Below the pieces are notes generated by a model. It did not search any database. It saw only the letters and a list, made by a program, of their open reading frames with translations, and had not been told where the DNA came from. Source: Marinobacter sp. LQ44 (GTDB lineage: Bacteria > Pseudomonadota > Gammaproteobacteria > Pseudomonadales > Oleiphilaceae). From it: 64,000 bases of DNA. The translations under genes and the position numbers were made by a program. This document shows positions 61,891-64,000 of this stretch, piece by piece (positions within the stretch are counted from its first letter, which is position 1; each line of letters starts with the position of its first letter). The DNA lies in contig NZ_CP014754.1 of NCBI RefSeq assembly GCF_001447155.2, positions 558,001 through 622,000 on the forward strand. The letters are read 5' to 3'.

Positions 61891-62081
61891 AACTGGCGAT
61901 TAACCTCCGGGTTCGGCGCCGGCCGCAATACGGCACAACCCCTACAAGAAATTTAGTGTTCTGGCTGCTTCATGATACCATCTGTGCGATCGACGGCTGG
62001 GAGAAAAACAGCCAGCACCTTTGGCTCCATAGTTGCCCGGCCGATCGCAGCCCATAAGACGCAGCTTTAAGGAGCTCAAGT

Positions 62082-63266
62082 TTGGACCTTCAACTTTCCA
62101 GCCGAGTACAGGCGATCAAGCCTTCCCCCACCCTCGCAGTCACCAACAAAGCCGCAGAACTCCGCGCGGCCGGCCAGGATATTATCGGCCTGGGTGCTGG
62201 CGAGCCGGACTTCGACACCCCCGAGCACATCAAACAGGCAGCCATTGAAGCCATTAACAACGGCCAGACCAAGTACACCGCCGTTGATGGTACGCCGGCC
62301 CTGAAGAAAGCGATTATTGCGAAGTTCAAACGGGACAACGGTCTGGATTATGAAGCCAATCAGATCCTGGTAAGCAGTGGTGGCAAACAGAGCTTTTTCA
62401 ACCTAGCCCTGGCCACATTGAACGCGGGCGACGAAGCCATCATCCCCGCGCCTTACTGGGTTTCCTACCCGGACATGGTGCTGGTGGCTGAAGGCAAGCC
62501 GGTGATTATCGAAACCTCTGCTGAGACCCGCTTCAAGATCACCCCCGAGCAGCTGGAAAACGCCATTACCGAGCGCACCCGCCTGTTTGTGATCAACAGC
62601 CCGTCCAACCCCAGTGGCATGGCTTACACCCTGGAAGAGCTGCAGGCGATTGGCGAGGTGCTGAAAAAGCACCCGAACATCATGATTGCCACCGACGACA
62701 TGTACGAGCCGATTCTGTGGACTGGCAAGCCGTTCTGCAACATCCTGAACGCCTGCCCGGAACTGTACGACCGTACCTTTGTGCTGAACGGTGTGTCCAA
62801 GGCCTACTCCATGACTGGCTGGCGTATCGGCTACGCCGCTGGCCCGGCGAAGATCATCGGTGCCATGAAGAAAATCCAGTCCCAGAGCACCTCTAACCCG
62901 GCGTCGATCTCCCAGGCCGCCGCCCAGGCAGCCCTGGACGGCCCGCAGGAGTGCGTTGGCGAAATGGTCAAGGCGTTCAAAGAACGCCACGACTGGCTGG
63001 TAGCCGCCCTGAACAAGTTGCCCGGCGTTGAGTGCCTGAACGGCGACGGTACTTTCTATGTGTTTCCGAGCTTCCAGGGCGCAATCGATGCCACTGACGG
63101 CGTGAGCACAGACGTAGAGTTTGCCGAGAAGCTGCTGACCGAAGCGGGCGTTGCCCTGGTGCCGGGATCTGCTTTCGGCACGCCTGGCCACATGCGCCTG
63201 AGCTTTGCGACCAGCATGGATAACCTGCAGAAGGCAGTTGAGCGTTTGCAGAAGGCGCTTGGCTAA
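62082..63266 (+). CDS. Pyridoxal-phosphate aminotransferase (aspartate-type)
   Basis: TTG 62082 with AAGGAG seven bases upstream gives 394 residues. Class I aminotransferase motifs are present: IGLGAGEPDFDTPEHIKQAA, NSPSNPSGMAYTLEEL, IATDDMYEPI, and the PLP lysine in NGVSKAYSMTGWRIGYAAGP, then the substrate Arg in GHMRLSFATSMDN. It is close to the aspartate/prephenate-type AspC group of proteobacteria. The enzyme transfers amino groups between aspartate and 2-oxoglutarate. The tRNA-Asn follows downstream, 19 bp plus its promoter. Confidence 0.93.
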   Translation: MDLQLSSRVQAIKPSPTLAVTNKAAELRAAGQDIIGLGAGEPDFDTPEHIKQAAIEAINNGQTKYTAVDGTPALKKAIIAKFKRDNGLDYEANQILVSSGGKQSFFNLALATLNAGDEAIIPAPYWVSYPDMVLVAEGKPVIIETSAETRFKITPEQLENAITERTRLFVINSPSNPSGMAYTLEELQAIGEVLKKHPNIMIATDDMYEPILWTGKPFCNILNACPELYDRTFVLNGVSKAYSMTGWRIGYAAGPAKIIGAMKKIQSQSTSNPASISQAAAQAALDGPQECVGEMVKAFKERHDWLVAALNKLPGVECLNGDGTFYVFPSFQGAIDATDGVSTDVEFAEKLLTEAGVALVPGSAFGTPGHMRLSFATSMDNLQKAVERLQKALG

Positions 63267-63284
63267 AAATTTTTAGTCACAGGG

Positions 63285-63313
63285 TTGACGAGGCGGTATA
63301 GCCAACTTAATAT
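63285..63313 (+). promoter_or_regulatory. tRNA-Asn promoter (second copy)
   Basis: TTGACG and TAATAT with 17-bp spacing are followed by ACGCGCC. The hexamers are identical to those of the first tRNA-Asn promoter, but the spacer differs. Confidence 0.85.
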
Positions 63314-63337
63314 ACGCGCCTCGTCACATGACGACGT

Positions 63338-63413
63338 TCCCCGATAGCTCAGTTGGTAGAGCAACGGACTGTTAATCCGTTTGTCCCTGGTTCGAGCCCA
63401 GGTCGGGGAGCCA
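63338..63413 (+). tRNA. tRNA-Asn (GTT), copy 2
   Basis: The 76-nt gene is identical to the copy at 48612-48687: acceptor TCCCCGA/TCGGGGA, anticodon GTT in ACTGTTAAT, encoded CCA. It follows the aminotransferase gene. Confidence 0.97.
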
Positions 63414-63423
63414 CTATTCCGAA

Positions 63424-63456
63424 AGCCCGCTAGTTCTCTGAATTAGCGGGCTTTTT
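63424..63456 (+). terminator. Rho-independent terminator of tRNA-Asn copy 2
   Basis: The stem AAGCCCGCTA / TAGCGGGCTT with an 8 to 10-nt loop runs into CTTTTTC. Confidence 0.9.
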
Positions 63457-63525
63457 CGTTTGCTCTCGTTTGTTTCTATTGCCTGCAACTTTTGGCGGTT
63501 TTGCAGGACTCCTGCCCCAGCCTTT

Positions 63526-63658
63526 GAGTTTAGCGGGTGGGAACGGATGGATACCCCTCCCGAAAAACGCTACGAGCACATCCATGTGCGCTTCGCTCCG
63601 GCCATCCATGGCCTACGAGATTTTCGGGAGGGGTATCCATCCGTTCCTTTCTAAACTC
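63526..63658 (+). repeat. Long hairpin repeat, copy 4
   Basis: Arms 63526-63566 and 63621-63658 pair with 26 perfect bp next to the core and 8 more at the base (GAGTTTAG), around a small internal mismatch. The 54-nt core is the same as in copy 3 apart from one base. It lies downstream of the tRNA-Asn terminator. Confidence 0.92.
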
Positions 63659-63775
63659 GGTGGCATAGTCCGGTTGTTTGGTGAATGTCCAGTCGAAATC
63701 TTATGAGGTCTGGCAGACTGCCTTCCCATTCCACAGTGCTAGGCATCTACGTGACTATTCTTGCGCTGCCTGAAT

Positions 63776-63883
63776 GGCAGTGTGGGACGGCCTTTCCAAA
63801 AATCTCGGAGGCCATGGATGGCCGGAGCGAAGCGCACATGGATGTGCTCGTAGCGTTTTTTGGAAAGGCCGTCCCACACTGCC
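63776..63883 (-). repeat. Long hairpin repeat, copy 5 (reverse orientation)
   Basis: Arms of 27 bp (63776-63802 and 63857-63883) are perfectly complementary. The core is the exact reverse complement of the core of copy 3. It lies 118 bp from copy 4 in opposite orientation and 52 bp from the end of the minus-strand gene at 63935. Confidence 0.92.
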
Positions 63884-63934
63884 GCCCCACCAAACCAAGC
63901 AGGCTAGGGCCACAGCTCGACCACCCGAACAAGG

Positions 63935-64000
63935 TCAGACCGAGATCACCTCAGCGTGAATAGCCTCCAAGGCGGCCAGAGGATCGGGCGCCTGGGTAAT
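63935..64000 (-). CDS. C-terminal end of an unidentified protein (cut by the window edge)
   Basis: An open minus-strand frame enters from the right edge and stops with TGA at 63935-63937. The last 21 residues (ITQAPDPLAALEAIHAEVIS V) are all that is visible, which is too little to assign. The DNA around it has normal coding composition and the hairpin repeats lie just downstream, so it is probably a true gene end. Confidence 0.5.
   Translation of the reverse strand: MTQAPDPLAALEAIHAEVISV

Noticed and set aside
61891..62081. LexA box upstream of uvrB
   Set aside because: No CTG-N10-CAG palindrome of the expected form was found in the interval.
63460..63963. Several short open frames in the hairpin repeats (products with ATSTSMCASLRPSMA)
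   Set aside because: They are translations of the conserved 54-nt core and its arms; lack of ribosome-binding sites and presence in every copy and orientation indicate that they are not genes.

Overview
The window looks like a gammaproteobacterial chromosome, most likely Marinobacter or a close relative. The grounds are the housekeeping neighbourhoods (tesA divergent from an ybbA/ybbP-type ABC pair; rlmKL, rmf and pyrD together; uvrB next to an aspartate-type aminotransferase and a tRNA-Asn), a long acyl reductase of the AAR-like type often seen in wax-ester-forming marine bacteria, and a moderately high GC content. The genus is inferred from gene content only; no rRNA gene is present.

Positions 1 to about 12 kb are an integron gene-cassette array battered by insertion sequences. 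At least four recombination sites of attC type can be read (about 549/2027, 4445-4546, 5103/8276 and 10492-10568, with a weaker one at 11912-11993), each following a short, often low-GC gene of unknown function. Two IS110-family elements sit inside attC sites (643-2013 and 5112-8213). The second is itself split by an IS5-family element (5519-7046). An IS1380-family element (8376-9935, TTAG target duplication) interrupts a cassette gene whose restored product has a caspase/CHAT-like His-Gly...Cys arrangement. A three-gene cassette (2041-4454) encodes an acidic-tailed protein, a four-helix membrane protein and a Cys/His-cluster protein, and is a candidate defence module. No integrase gene is in the window.

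Positions 12 to 25.6 kb are accessory genes without clear attC sites: a class A beta-lactamase of the carbenicillinase (RTG) type, a second DinB-like protein, a glycosyltransferase, a zinc-ribbon protein, an HxlR-controlled divergent detoxification operon (GST, SnoaL-like, 4-OT tautomerase), small secreted or membrane proteins, AraC and AhpD-like genes, a class C-type serine hydrolase and a histone deacetylase-family protein.

From 25.7 kb on the content is ordinary chromosome: an AAR-like reductase, fructose-bisphosphate aldolase, dusC, katG, htpG, two PaaI-type thioesterases, an M48 TPR lipoprotein, an iron-type alcohol dehydrogenase, the ybbA/ybbP/tesA group, apeB, rlmKL, rmf, pyrD, a CDF transporter, a RimK-type ligase opposite a GNAT-C39 fusion, uvrB, aspC and two identical tRNA-Asn genes.

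The most unusual structure is a family of five long intergenic hairpins (37294, 37444, 51366, 63526, 63776). Three of them share a near-identical 54-nt core that folds as two small hairpins with the same ATCCAT loop. The 25-41 nt arms differ completely in sequence from copy to copy, yet stay self-complementary within each copy.
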